From NCBI RefSeq assembly GCF_947855115.1, contig NZ_CANTZW010000012.1:1-64000 (forward strand): a stretch of DNA of 64,000 bases, given 5' to 3'. Source of the DNA: an uncultured Parabacteroides sp. GTDB taxonomy: Bacteria > Bacteroidota > Bacteroidia > Bacteroidales > Tannerellaceae. Positions 21,548 through 29,543 of the stretch are shown here, in pieces; within the stretch, counting starts at the first letter, position 1, and each line of letters opens with the position of its first letter. The notes under the pieces are model-generated. The model saw only the letters and a program-made list of their open reading frames with translations. It had not been told where the DNA came from and ran no database searches. The position numbers and the translations under genes are program-made.

Positions 21548-22260
21548 GATGTTTACGATTGTAGTTCCAATGGAAATTCCGATTGTAGTTCCAATGGAGA
21601 TTCCAATCGTATGTTCCGAAGTAAATTCTGGTTGTAGTTTCAATGGAGATTTCAATTGTAAGTTCCGAAGTAAATTCCGTTTGTAGTTCCCAAAGGAGAT
21701 TCCGATCGTATGTTCCGAAGTAAATTCCGGTTGTAGTTTCCCACGAAGATTCCAATCGTATGTTCCGTAAGTAAATTCCGGTTGTAGTTCCCAAGGAGAT
21801 TCCAATCGTAAGTTCCGAAGAAAATTCCGGTTGTAGTTCCCAAAGGAAGTTCCAATCGTATGTTCCGAAGAAAATTCCGGTTGTAGTTTCCCACGGAGAT
21901 TCCAATTGTAAGTTCCGAAGAAAATTCCGGTTGTAGTTTCCCACGGAGATTCCAATCGTATGTTCCGTAAGGAAATTCCGGCTGTAGTTCCCACGGAGAT
22001 TCCAATCGTAAGTTCCGAAGAAAATTCCGGTTGTAGTTCCCAAAGGAGATTCCAATTGTAAGTTCCAAAGAAAATTCCGATTGTAGTTCCCACGGAGATT
22101 CCAATCGTAAGTTCCGAAGAAAATTCCGTTTGTAGTTCCCAAAGGAAGTTCCAACCGTAAGTTCCGAAGAAAATTCCGTTTGTAGTTCCCACGGAGATTC
22201 CAATCGTATGTTCCGAAGGAATTTCTGGTTGTAGTTCCCAAGGGAATTCTGATTGTAGGA
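21548..22260. repeat. Minisatellite: 13 full units of 49-51 bp made of two related half-units
   Basis: The mark TTGTAG/CTGTAG recurs at 21561, 21585, 21634, 21683, 21733, 21784, 21833, 21883, 21933, 21984, 22033, 22083, 22132, 22182, 22231 and 22255, that is 13 steps of 49-51 bp bounded by a 24-bp step at each end. Each unit is two diverged half-units (about 24 + 25 bp) that share TTCC and GTA-GTTCC. The array has no stop codons in any of the three minus-strand frames, which read NYNRNFLRNLRLESP-like text. It begins right after dispersed repeat copy 1 and ends about 30 bp beyond the 3' end of the DUF1349-like gene. Confidence 0.93.
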
Positions 22261-22290
22261 TACAGGGGGAATTTCGATTGGTATTGGTGT

Positions 22291-22944
22291 TTATTCGGCG
22301 TTTTTCTTTAGCCATTCCAATCGGCGTTGATCCGGGAGATGTTTTACTTTGAAATGCTCGAATGTCACGTTGAATCCTTTCCCGTCGGGACAAGCGGCCA
22401 TAAGCCCGACTTGCACGGGGATATTGTCTTGTAGCCAGGCATTACGCATAAGGGTATATTCTTTATCGTCGAATGAGTAGAAGATCTCCACGGCGTCCAA
22501 TCTCCTGACCGCTTTTATCCATACATAGGGGATCGCTTTGTCTAAGGTGATAACGCTCCAGTCCGACGTTTTATGCGTAACGACTGCGCTCAGATTGTAT
22601 TTACCATCCACGAACTCGATACCGGCTTTTATGTAATTCTCATGATTGATGCGGAGCATCAGGCCGGCTTGGTCGAAACGTTGCTTGTAATCGCCGGTGA
22701 TCTTGACTTTCACCTCGAATTCTCCCCCGTAAGTGGCATAATAAAAAGGAGCGTCGTCTACCGTAAACCCATAGTGGGAAATTCTCCAGTAATCGCTTTG
22801 GGGAGTGACCTGCATAGAGAGTGACTTGCCTTTAATCTCCCACTGTTCCGGCTCGTTGAACCATTGCATCTTTTCCAATGATTGCGCCCCGCAAAATTGC
22901 AAAGAGGCGACAATAACAAAACTCAGTAATACTAATTTTCTCAT
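22291..22944 (-). CDS. Secreted DUF1349-like (concanavalin-type) protein
   Basis: 217 residues with a clear signal peptide (1-20, ending in CGA-QS). The body reads as a DUF1349-type lectin-like beta-sandwich: WFNEPEQWEIKGKSLSMQV, then FEVKVKITGDYKQRFDQAGLML, then YTLMRNAWLQDNIPVQVGLMAACP. Proteins of this fold often bind or accompany carbohydrate enzymes; no catalytic motif is seen. The C-terminus stops 30 bp before the minisatellite. Its 5' leader holds the MNQ upstream ORF. It may be periplasmic. Confidence 0.75.
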   Translation of the reverse strand: MRKLVLLSFVIVASLQFCGAQSLEKMQWFNEPEQWEIKGKSLSMQVTPQSDYWRISHYGFTVDDAPFYYATYGGEFEVKVKITGDYKQRFDQAGLMLRINHENYIKAGIEFVDGKYNLSAVVTHKTSDWSVITLDKAIPYVWIKAVRRLDAVEIFYSFDDKEYTLMRNAWLQDNIPVQVGLMAACPDGKGFNVTFEHFKVKHLPDQRRLEWLKKNAE

Positions 22945-22952
22945 TTTACTTT

Positions 22953-23012
22953 CTATATTTGATTCATTTGATTCATTTGATTCATTTGATTCATTTGATT
23001 CATTTGATTCAT
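22953..23012 (-). CDS. Upstream ORF coding (MNQ)x6-I in the leader of the DUF1349-like gene
   Basis: Six tandem 9-bp copies (TTTGATTCA on the plus strand, 22958-23011) read ATG-AAT-CAA on the minus strand, so every repeat contains a start codon in the same frame. The frame ends at TAG 8 bp before the gene's ATG at 22944. It is purine-rich upstream (GGAAAAAGA before the first ATG). It may act as a translated leader, or be a bare repeat; the fit of start, frame and stop is notable. Confidence 0.4.
   Translation of the reverse strand: MNQMNQMNQMNQMNQMNQI
22958..23011. repeat. Six tandem 9-bp repeats
   Basis: Perfect copies of TTTGATTCA. Since 9 is a multiple of 3, copy-number change keeps the frame of the upstream ORF but changes leader length and the number of start codons. 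Confidence 0.95.
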
Positions 23013-23052
23013 TCTTTTTCCGTAAAGTATGATGTATTTAACCTTACCTCCG

Positions 23053-23084
23053 CAAAGGTAAGGTCTTATTATAGATCGCGCAAT
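23053..23084 (-). promoter_or_regulatory. Promoter for the DUF1349-like gene
   Basis: On the minus strand TACCTTTG (23060-23053) preceded by ATTG (one mismatch to TTTG) 20 nt upstream. It would place the start of transcription near 23047 and give a ~100-nt leader containing the MNQ repeat. Confidence 0.5.
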
Positions 23085-23124
23085 GATTCTGAGATTTTAT
23101 CCGGGAGAGAAAAGCGGAGTCTGC

Positions 23125-23313
23125 CTATTCGTATTTGATAACCTCGACCGGACAGCTTTCGGCAGCCTCTTTGATACCCGCTTCGAAGTCATCGAAATTA
23201 ATACCTTCATTTACACGTGAACGATCTGTAACCGTGAATACTTCCGGGCAAATACCCTCGCAGGTGCCGCAGGCGATGCAGTCCTCTTCGATCCAAACTC
23301 TTTTAATTGCCAT
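23125..23313 (-). CDS. Small ferredoxin, single iron-sulfur cluster
   Basis: Electron carrier of 62 residues. Cysteines at 12, 15, 18 and 22 (CIACGTCEGICPE) and a final one at 54 (ESCPVEV). The pattern C-x2-C-x2-C plus the distant C-P ligates one [4Fe-4S] cluster; the second four-Cys motif of 2[4Fe-4S] ferredoxins is absent. Acidic protein. Monocistronic, divergent from the P5C dehydrogenase gene. Confidence 0.92.
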   Translation of the reverse strand: MAIKRVWIEEDCIACGTCEGICPEVFTVTDRSRVNEGINFDDFEAGIKEAAESCPVEVIKYE

Positions 23314-23529
23314 AATTTTATTTCTTTAAGATGATTAATTCGGTAAATGTAACAAGTAACCTTCGCGGATTGTTTTCGGTGGAGTCCTTTTAGATCATTG
23401 TTTCGACCGTAAAAAGAGCTTGCCTTTGGTTGATATATATTAACGTTTATACGCCTCTGTATTAAAATAATTTCGCTATGTTTACAGCATAAAGTTTCAT
23501 TGAATAACCATTAAAAAATCTGAAGTATT

Positions 23530-25161
23530 ATGGATAATGCTATTTTTAAATTTCCTAAGCCCATAAATGAGCCGGTAAAGGCATATGCCCCCGGATCAAG
23601 TGAAAAAGCATCCTTAAAGGAAGCGTTGGCGCAAATTAGTTCCGAGGAATGGGATATTCCTTTGGTAATTGGCGGAAAAGAGATCCGTACGGGTAATACC
23701 GGAAAGGTGGTTATGCCCCATGACCATCATCATGTGTTGGCAATCTATCATAAGGCGGGCGAGAAGGAAGTGCAAATGGCGATCGATGCCGCCATGAAAG
23801 CGCATAAAGAATGGTCTGAGCTTCCGTGGGTGGAACGTGCGTCCGTTATGCTTCGTGTAGCCGAGCTGTTGGCTACGAAATACCGTTATATATTGAATGC
23901 CTCGGTTATGTTGGGACAGAGCAAGAACCCGTTTCAGGCAGAGATCGACGCTCCTTGCGAATTGATCGATTTCTTGCGTTTCAGCACCTTCTATGCCAGC
24001 CAGGTATATGCCGACCAACCCTATTCTGAGACGGGGATATTGAATCGGATGGAATACCGGGCCTTGGAGGGATTCGTGTTCTCGCTCACGCCGTTTAACT
24101 TTACCTCGATCGCTTCCAACTTAAATATGGCTCCGGCTATGATGGGTAACGTAGCGGTATGGAAACCATCTACTACGGCGATCCATTCGAACTATTTCTT
24201 GATGAAGGTCTTCCAAGAGGCCGGTTTGCCCGATGGCGTAGTGAATTTCATCCCGGGACAAGGCAGCGTGATCGGCAAGGTGATTACAAGCAGCCGCGAT
24301 TTGGCGGGATTCCATTTTACGGGTTCTACCTCTACGTTCAATACCTTGTGGCGCCAGATCGGTGAGAACTTGGGCCATTATAAATCCTATCCGAAAATCG
24401 TAGGCGAGACGGGCGGTAAGAACTTTATTTTCGCCCATCCTTCCGCTCCGGCGTTAGACGTGGCTACCGCTATCGTACGTGGCGCGTTCGAGTATCAAGG
24501 GCAGAAGTGTTCGGCCGGCTCCCGAGCCTATATCCCGGCTTCTCTCTGGAAAGAGGTGAAAGATTACGTAGGCGATATGCTGAAAGAGATCAAGATGGGT
24601 GACGTGCGGGATTTCACGAACTTTATCAACGCCGTGATCGATGAAGCCTCTTTCGACAATATCATGGGCTATATCAATTACGCGAAACAGTCTCCGGATG
24701 CTGAGGTTATCTTTGGCGGTAACGGAGATAAGTCCGTGGGTTATTTCGTGGAACCTACGGTTATCCAGACTACAGATCCTATGTTCAAGAGCATGGTTGA
24801 GGAAATTTTCGGGCCGGTGATCACGATCTACGTATATGACGACGCTAAATATGAGGAGACTTTGGAACTCTGCGACCGTACTTCCCCTTATGGGTTGACA
24901 GGTTCTATTTTTGCCCGCGATCGTTATGCGATCGATAAGGCATTCAATACCTTGCGCTATTCGGCTGGTAATTTCTATATCAATGATAAACCGACCGGCG
25001 CCGTAATCGCCCAGCAACCGTTCGGCGGCTCTCGTGCGTCCGGGACGAATGATAAGGCCGGTGGCCCGTTGAACTTGATCCGTTGGACAAATCCTCGTTG
25101 CATCAAGGAGTGCTTGGTTCCTCCGACGAGTTACGGTTATCCGTTCTTGGGAGAGAGATAG
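23530..25161 (+). CDS. pruA: L-glutamate gamma-semialdehyde (1-pyrroline-5-carboxylate) dehydrogenase
   Basis: Oxidizes the product of proline dehydrogenase to glutamate with NAD+. It has 543 residues, the length of stand-alone eukaryote-like P5C dehydrogenases. Catalytic Glu is in VGETGGKNFIF, catalytic Cys in YQGQKCSAGSRAYIP, and the C-terminal QQPFGGSRASGTNDKAGGP is diagnostic. Proline dehydrogenase follows 95 bp downstream on the same strand, giving a complete proline degradation pair. Confidence 0.95.
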   Translation: MDNAIFKFPKPINEPVKAYAPGSSEKASLKEALAQISSEEWDIPLVIGGKEIRTGNTGKVVMPHDHHHVLAIYHKAGEKEVQMAIDAAMKAHKEWSELPWVERASVMLRVAELLATKYRYILNASVMLGQSKNPFQAEIDAPCELIDFLRFSTFYASQVYADQPYSETGILNRMEYRALEGFVFSLTPFNFTSIASNLNMAPAMMGNVAVWKPSTTAIHSNYFLMKVFQEAGLPDGVVNFIPGQGSVIGKVITSSRDLAGFHFTGSTSTFNTLWRQIGENLGHYKSYPKIVGETGGKNFIFAHPSAPALDVATAIVRGAFEYQGQKCSAGSRAYIPASLWKEVKDYVGDMLKEIKMGDVRDFTNFINAVIDEASFDNIMGYINYAKQSPDAEVIFGGNGDKSVGYFVEPTVIQTTDPMFKSMVEEIFGPVITIYVYDDAKYEETLELCDRTSPYGLTGSIFARDRYAIDKAFNTLRYSAGNFYINDKPTGAVIAQQPFGGSRASGTNDKAGGPLNLIRWTNPRCIKECLVPPTSYGYPFLGER

Positions 25162-25199
25162 TTTTCATACATAATTAAGAAATACCAACTGATTGTAAT

Positions 25200-25223
25200 G
25201 GAGGCGGGGCACGTCTCGCCTCC
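25200..25223. repeat. GC-rich palindromic repeat, diverged copy
   Basis: GGAGGCG...CGCCTCC arms around GGGCACGTCT, in the pruA-proline dehydrogenase gap. The core GCGGGGCACG is shared with the copies at 21.5 and 32.5 kb. Confidence 0.5.
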
Positions 25224-25255
25224 ACGATAAGATGTTACCTTAATCTAAATACGAT

Positions 25256-26425
25256 ATGTTAGACTTTAATAATACCGAGATCGCTTTCTCGTCAAAATCA
25301 CGGGGCGAACTACAAAATGCTTATTGGCTTTTTAATACGATAAAATATCCTTGGTTGGTGAAATGCGCTAAGGTCGCAGCGACTGTGGCCTTGAAAATAC
25401 GTTTTCCATTGGCGTGGGCGGTGAAACCTACCTTGTATAAACAGTTCGTAGGGGGAGAGACCTTGCGAGACTGCTCGGCCGCCATCAACCATTTGATGAA
25501 ATATAACGTGAGATCGACACTCGATTATTCGGCGGAGAGCGAGCAAACCCCCGAAGGTATACAAGCGACTTTCGAGGAAACCTTGCGTTCGATAGATTTC
25601 GCGAAAGGCAACGCGAACCTGGCCTATGCCGTGTTCAAGCCATCTACGATCACGACCGACGAGCTGCTGGCCAAGGCTTCCGAGAGACGGGAGGAGCTTA
25701 CGATAGACGATGTCCGGCATTTCCGTGAGTTCCGCGAGCGGTTCATGGCGCTTTGCAAGCGGGCTTACGATAACGATGTGCGTATTTTGGTGGATGCGGA
25801 GGATTACTGTTTCCAAGATGCCATCGACGCATTGACCGATGAGGCGATGCGTAAGTTCAACAAGAAACGTGCGATCGTATTCGCCACCTTGCAAATGTAT
25901 CGTCACGACCGGATGTCTTATCTGCGTCGTATCTACGATGATGCCGTGGCGAAAGAGTATGTCGCCGGCGTGAAATTCGTGCGAGGGGCTTATATGGAAG
26001 CGGAACGTGCTCGTGCGGCGGCGTTAGGCTATCCCGACCCGATTTGTAAGGACAAGCAGGCAACGGACGAGAATTTTGATGCGGCGGTTCGTTTTACCAT
26101 GGATCACTTAGATCGTTTCGAGATGTTTATGGGGACTCATAATGAGGAGAGTAATTATAAATTGGCGAAATTGATGGATGAGAAAGGCATCGCCCGCGAC
26201 GACTCCCGTATCTTCTTCGCCCAGCTATTGGGGATGAGTGATAACATCTCTTTCAATCTTGCCCATGCGGGATATAATGTGACCAAGTACGTTCCTTACG
26301 CCTCGGTAAACGATGTGCTGCCGTATTTGATCCGGCGTGCGGAAGAAAATACCTCTGTCGCAGGGCAAACCAGCCGGGAGCTCCGGATGCTGGAGACTGA
26401 GATGGCGAGGCGTAAGAACAAATAA
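25256..26425 (+). CDS. Proline dehydrogenase (monofunctional)
   Basis: FAD enzyme that oxidizes proline to pyrroline-5-carboxylate. It has 389 residues in a TIM-barrel. Conserved segments: VRILVDAEDYCFQ, KFVRGAYMEAERARA (substrate/FAD motif), FMGTHNEES, and the C-terminal YLIRRAEENTSV (R-R pair that holds the proline carboxylate). No DNA-binding or aldehyde dehydrogenase domain, unlike PutA. Partner of the upstream dehydrogenase. Confidence 0.95.
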   Translation: MLDFNNTEIAFSSKSRGELQNAYWLFNTIKYPWLVKCAKVAATVALKIRFPLAWAVKPTLYKQFVGGETLRDCSAAINHLMKYNVRSTLDYSAESEQTPEGIQATFEETLRSIDFAKGNANLAYAVFKPSTITTDELLAKASERREELTIDDVRHFREFRERFMALCKRAYDNDVRILVDAEDYCFQDAIDALTDEAMRKFNKKRAIVFATLQMYRHDRMSYLRRIYDDAVAKEYVAGVKFVRGAYMEAERARAAALGYPDPICKDKQATDENFDAAVRFTMDHLDRFEMFMGTHNEESNYKLAKLMDEKGIARDDSRIFFAQLLGMSDNISFNLAHAGYNVTKYVPYASVNDVLPYLIRRAEENTSVAGQTSRELRMLETEMARRKNK

Positions 26426-26548
26426 ACCGGACGCGGACGGATCAAGATACGCAGATGAACGCAGATTTATTTTGTTATCGATGAATATATCTGCGTTACT
26501 CTGCGCCTGTCCATGTGATATAAAGCCCGGAGAATGTCGGGGGAGGCG

Positions 26549-27352
26549 TTATTTGCTGGCCTTCAATCCCCGGATCACGGAGGAAGTGAAACCGGAAAGC
26601 TCCATCTCGTTCAATCCCTTGATGGTGATACCCCCCGGAGTCGTTACCTTATCGATTTCCATTTCCGGATTACTCTTATTCTCCAACAATAAGTCTACGG
26701 CACCTTTCACGGTATGTACCACGATCTCTTGCGCTTGTTTCGGATAGAACCCCAACTCTACACCGCCTTCTATCGCCGCGCGGATATAGCGCAGGGCAAA
26801 GGCGATACCGCTGGAAGCCAGCGCTGTTCCCGCTCCCATCAATCGTTCTTCTACCAGCATGGCGTTGCCTAGCTCATTGAAGACATGGATGATTAGGTCT
26901 GTTTGCTCTTGGGAGGCATTGCGGGCAGATACGAAAGTCATGCTGCTCATCACCTCGATAGCCGTATTGGGCATGATACGGAAGATCGTAGGGGTAGCCA
27001 GGCAATCGAAGTCCGTATTCTTGGTCAGGTAAGTATTTAGCAAGTCGAAAGTTACGCCAGCCGCGACCGATACGATTATCTGCTTCTCGAAATCCAGCAC
27101 CGGCTTAATCTCATCTATAATCATTTCTACACGCCAAGGCTTGACGGCGATTATGATGATATCGGCGTTTCGTGCGGCTTCTACGTTGTCGTGGGTCAAG
27201 ATAAAGTCCGGATTGATCTTTCTCATTTTATCCAAAGTCTCATCCGATTGGGCGGTACAAGTGATATCTGAGGCCTTGAACATGCTCCCTTTCGCTAAGC
27301 CGCGGGCGATCGCCCCGCCGATATTACCCGAACCGATAATAGATATTCTCAT
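26549..27352 (-). CDS. proC: Pyrroline-5-carboxylate reductase
   Basis: Last step of proline synthesis, NAD(P)H dependent. It has 267 residues: N-terminal Rossmann fold (IGSGNIGGAIARGL, 5-18), VKPWRVEMII, MPNTAIEV, and the C-terminal domain motif TTPGGITIKGLNEMEL. Separate from proBA and facing the proline degradation pair, with which it converges. Confidence 0.95.
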   Translation of the reverse strand: MRISIIGSGNIGGAIARGLAKGSMFKASDITCTAQSDETLDKMRKINPDFILTHDNVEAARNADIIIIAVKPWRVEMIIDEIKPVLDFEKQIIVSVAAGVTFDLLNTYLTKNTDFDCLATPTIFRIMPNTAIEVMSSMTFVSARNASQEQTDLIIHVFNELGNAMLVEERLMGAGTALASSGIAFALRYIRAAIEGGVELGFYPKQAQEIVVHTVKGAVDLLLENKSNPEMEIDKVTTPGGITIKGLNEMELSGFTSSVIRGLKASK

Positions 27353-27505
27353 TTTGCGATAATTAGTTATATGTTATGTTTTCTGAGGGGGCAAACTTAG
27401 ACAAAATATCTCAAATACGTAAGACTTTATAGAGCAAGCTAAGGATAAAAAACTTACATTTGCGGACAATATGAACTTAATACTAATATAAATATATAAA
27501 ATTAC

Positions 27506-28723
27506 ATGAAAAAGACTGTTTTAGTTTCAAGCATGCTATTGGCTCTGGCTATGTCTGCGACGATCCAGGCGCAAGACACGGAGAAGAAAGAGAGCGAGGA
27601 GGGATTCGTATTCACGACCGTGAAGGAGAACCCGATTACGTCGGTTAAGAACCAAAATCGTGCGGGTACATGCTGGTGTTATTCCTCGAACGCTTTCTTG
27701 GAGTCGGAATTGCTTCGTATGGGAAAGGGCGAATATGACTTATCCGAGATGTTTACGGTATATAACACCTATATGGATCGTGCCGATGCCGCCGTGCGTA
27801 CCCACGGAGATGTTTCATTCTCGCAAGGCGGGTCTTTTTATGACGCGATCTATGGAATGGAAAAGTTCGGCTTGGTTCCGGAGGAGGTGATGCGTCCGGG
27901 CGTGATGTATTCCGACACGTTGAGTAACCATACCGAGCTTTCGGCCTTGACGGACGCTATGGTAGCCGCTATCGCTAAAGGAAAATTACGCAAATTGCAG
28001 TCTGACGAGAATAACGCGATGTTATGGAAGAAGGCTGTTGCGGCCGTACATCAAATCTATTTGGGTAAGTGTCCGGAGAAATTCACTTATAAGGGAAAGG
28101 AATATACGCCGAAGTCATTCTTTGAGTCTACAGGTTTGAAGGCCTCAGATTATGTATCGTTGACTTCTTATACGCATCATCCGTTCTATACCCAGTTCTC
28201 GCTAGAGATTCAAGATAACTGGCGTCATAGTATGTCGTACAACTTGCCGTTAGATGAGTTTATGGAAGTTTTTGATAATGCGATTAATACGGGTTATACG
28301 ATCGCTTGGGGATCGGACGTGAGCGAATCTGGTTTTACCCGCGACGGAGTAGCCGTTATGCCCGATGATGAGAAGGTACAAGAGTTGAGTGGCTCCGATA
28401 TGGCTCATTGGTTGAAATTGAAACCGGAGGAAAAGAAGCTGAACACGAAACCGCAACCTCAAAAATGGTGTACGCAAGAAGAGCGCCAGTTGGCTTACGA
28501 CAACTATGAGACAACCGATGATCATGGCATGCAAATCTTCGGTATCGCCAAAGACCAGGAAGGCAATGAGTATTATATGGTGAAGAACTCTTGGGGAACC
28601 AACAATAAGTACAACGGTATTTGGTATGCTTCCAAGGCATTCGTCCGTTATAAGACCATGAACATCGTGGTTCATAAAGATGCCATCCCTAAAGCTATCA
28701 AAGCTAAGTTAGGAATTAAATAA
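27506..28723 (+). CDS. Exported C1-family cysteine peptidase (bleomycin hydrolase/PepC type)
   Basis: Aminopeptidase-like papain-fold enzyme of 405 residues with a signal peptide (1-22, ATIQAQ). Catalytic set: Gln and Cys in QNRAGTCWCYS (nucleophile at the first W-linked Cys), His in TTDDHGMQIFG, Asn in VKNSWGTNNKYNG. C1B enzymes are normally cytosolic; secreted homologues are typical of Bacteroidales, where they help peptide use. It has its own TACATTTG (-7-like) element at 27455-27462. Confidence 0.9.
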   Translation: MKKTVLVSSMLLALAMSATIQAQDTEKKESEEGFVFTTVKENPITSVKNQNRAGTCWCYSSNAFLESELLRMGKGEYDLSEMFTVYNTYMDRADAAVRTHGDVSFSQGGSFYDAIYGMEKFGLVPEEVMRPGVMYSDTLSNHTELSALTDAMVAAIAKGKLRKLQSDENNAMLWKKAVAAVHQIYLGKCPEKFTYKGKEYTPKSFFESTGLKASDYVSLTSYTHHPFYTQFSLEIQDNWRHSMSYNLPLDEFMEVFDNAINTGYTIAWGSDVSESGFTRDGVAVMPDDEKVQELSGSDMAHWLKLKPEEKKLNTKPQPQKWCTQEERQLAYDNYETTDDHGMQIFGIAKDQEGNEYYMVKNSWGTNNKYNGIWYASKAFVRYKTMNIVVHKDAIPKAIKAKLGIK

Positions 28724-28757
28724 TCTGTTCGTAAAGAATGGTTTAAATAAAGATTAA

Positions 28758-28797
28758 ACCCCGATAGCTTCCGGCGATCCGGTAAGACTATCGGGGT
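28758..28797 (+). terminator. Stem-loop after the C1 peptidase gene
   Basis: 10-bp outer stem ACCCCGATAG/CTATCGGGGT with an inner CCGG/CCGG pairing. The T-run is weak, and it may serve both convergent genes. Confidence 0.65.
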
Positions 28798-28830
28798 GAT
28801 TTATATATACAAAGATGTGCTGCCTATATT

Positions 28831-29445
28831 TTATTGAACAAGTTTTAGCGTGTAGTTAAGGTCTGCCGCCGCCTTTTGCAAGGCTTCGTTCATCAAGGTT
28901 AGGTTGTCTCCTTCTACTTGGAAGTAAATAACCGGCTCGCCATCATTGGGGATCAGCTCGTAGATTACCGCGCTAGCGTCGTTGGGTGTTCCGCGTTTTA
29001 CCTTTTGCTTACCGGTTGTAATGGCTTTCTGAGGGGTTTTGGAGGCTGTCCCGGCATTTGAGGCTGCTGTTTCCGGTACGGTATAAAGGGCATCCAGCTC
29101 AAACACGCCTTCCTCATCGGCATTGTCTTGTTGATAATACAAGGTCAAGTCATAATCCACGAGAACACTATCCGGAGAAGTTACGGTTCCTTTGTATTTT
29201 TTCTGGATAACCGGGCCCTTTTTAGGATCTACTTTCAAGGAGTCTCTCATATTCACGGGCTTTGTCGATTTGGCCGCCTTGACAGAGTGGATCAGTGGCA
29301 AAGACGGAGCGTCCGGAGCCGCCGACATTATGGCGAATTCTTCTTCCTCTACTTCTACGGGTACCTCCTTCTGGGCTTGTTTCCCGCTACATGCGGCCAA
29401 AAATGCCATAGCCGCTACTGCGATAAAATACTTTTTCATTACCAT
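28831..29445 (-). CDS. Lipoprotein of unknown function
   Basis: 204 residues. A lipoprotein signal ends at LAAC (Cys about residue 19), so it is expected in the envelope. A second start at 29439 (two codons later) is equally possible. After a low-complexity acidic linker (EVPVEVEEEEFA) the body has alternating beta-rich text (VIYELIPNDGEPVIYFQVEGDNLTL) and no known motif. Downstream of, and on the same strand as, the DPP-IV gene, but separated from it by a strong terminator. Confidence 0.8.
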   Translation of the reverse strand: MVMKKYFIAVAAMAFLAACSGKQAQKEVPVEVEEEEFAIMSAAPDAPSLPLIHSVKAAKSTKPVNMRDSLKVDPKKGPVIQKKYKGTVTSPDSVLVDYDLTLYYQQDNADEEGVFELDALYTVPETAASNAGTASKTPQKAITTGKQKVKRGTPNDASAVIYELIPNDGEPVIYFQVEGDNLTLMNEALQKAAADLNYTLKLVQ

Positions 29446-29478
29446 TATTTATTTTATTAGTGACGTTTGGACTTATAA

Positions 29479-29512
29479 CAAAAAATCCCCCGCGATTTGT
29501 TTCGTGGGGGAT
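29479..29512 (-). terminator. Terminator after DPP-IV
   Basis: 11-bp stem (29485-29495 with 29502-29512, one G-U pair), then a T-run on the minus strand (A-run at 29479-29485 on plus). Confidence 0.85.
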
Positions 29513-29543
29513 CGTTTTTAACTATTTACAGATTCAGACCGTT

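Noticed and set aside
21548..22260. Possible CRISPR array (regular ~50-bp period)
   Set aside because: Both halves of each unit are conserved; there are no unique spacers, no dyad in the repeat, and no cas genes nearby.
21438..22393. Three long overlapping minus-strand ORFs (183-284 codons) with NYNRNFLRNL-type repeats
   Set aside because: They are open only because the minisatellite unit has no stops. All three frames give the same three peptides in turn, one overlaps the DUF1349-like gene, and none has a start with a ribosome site.
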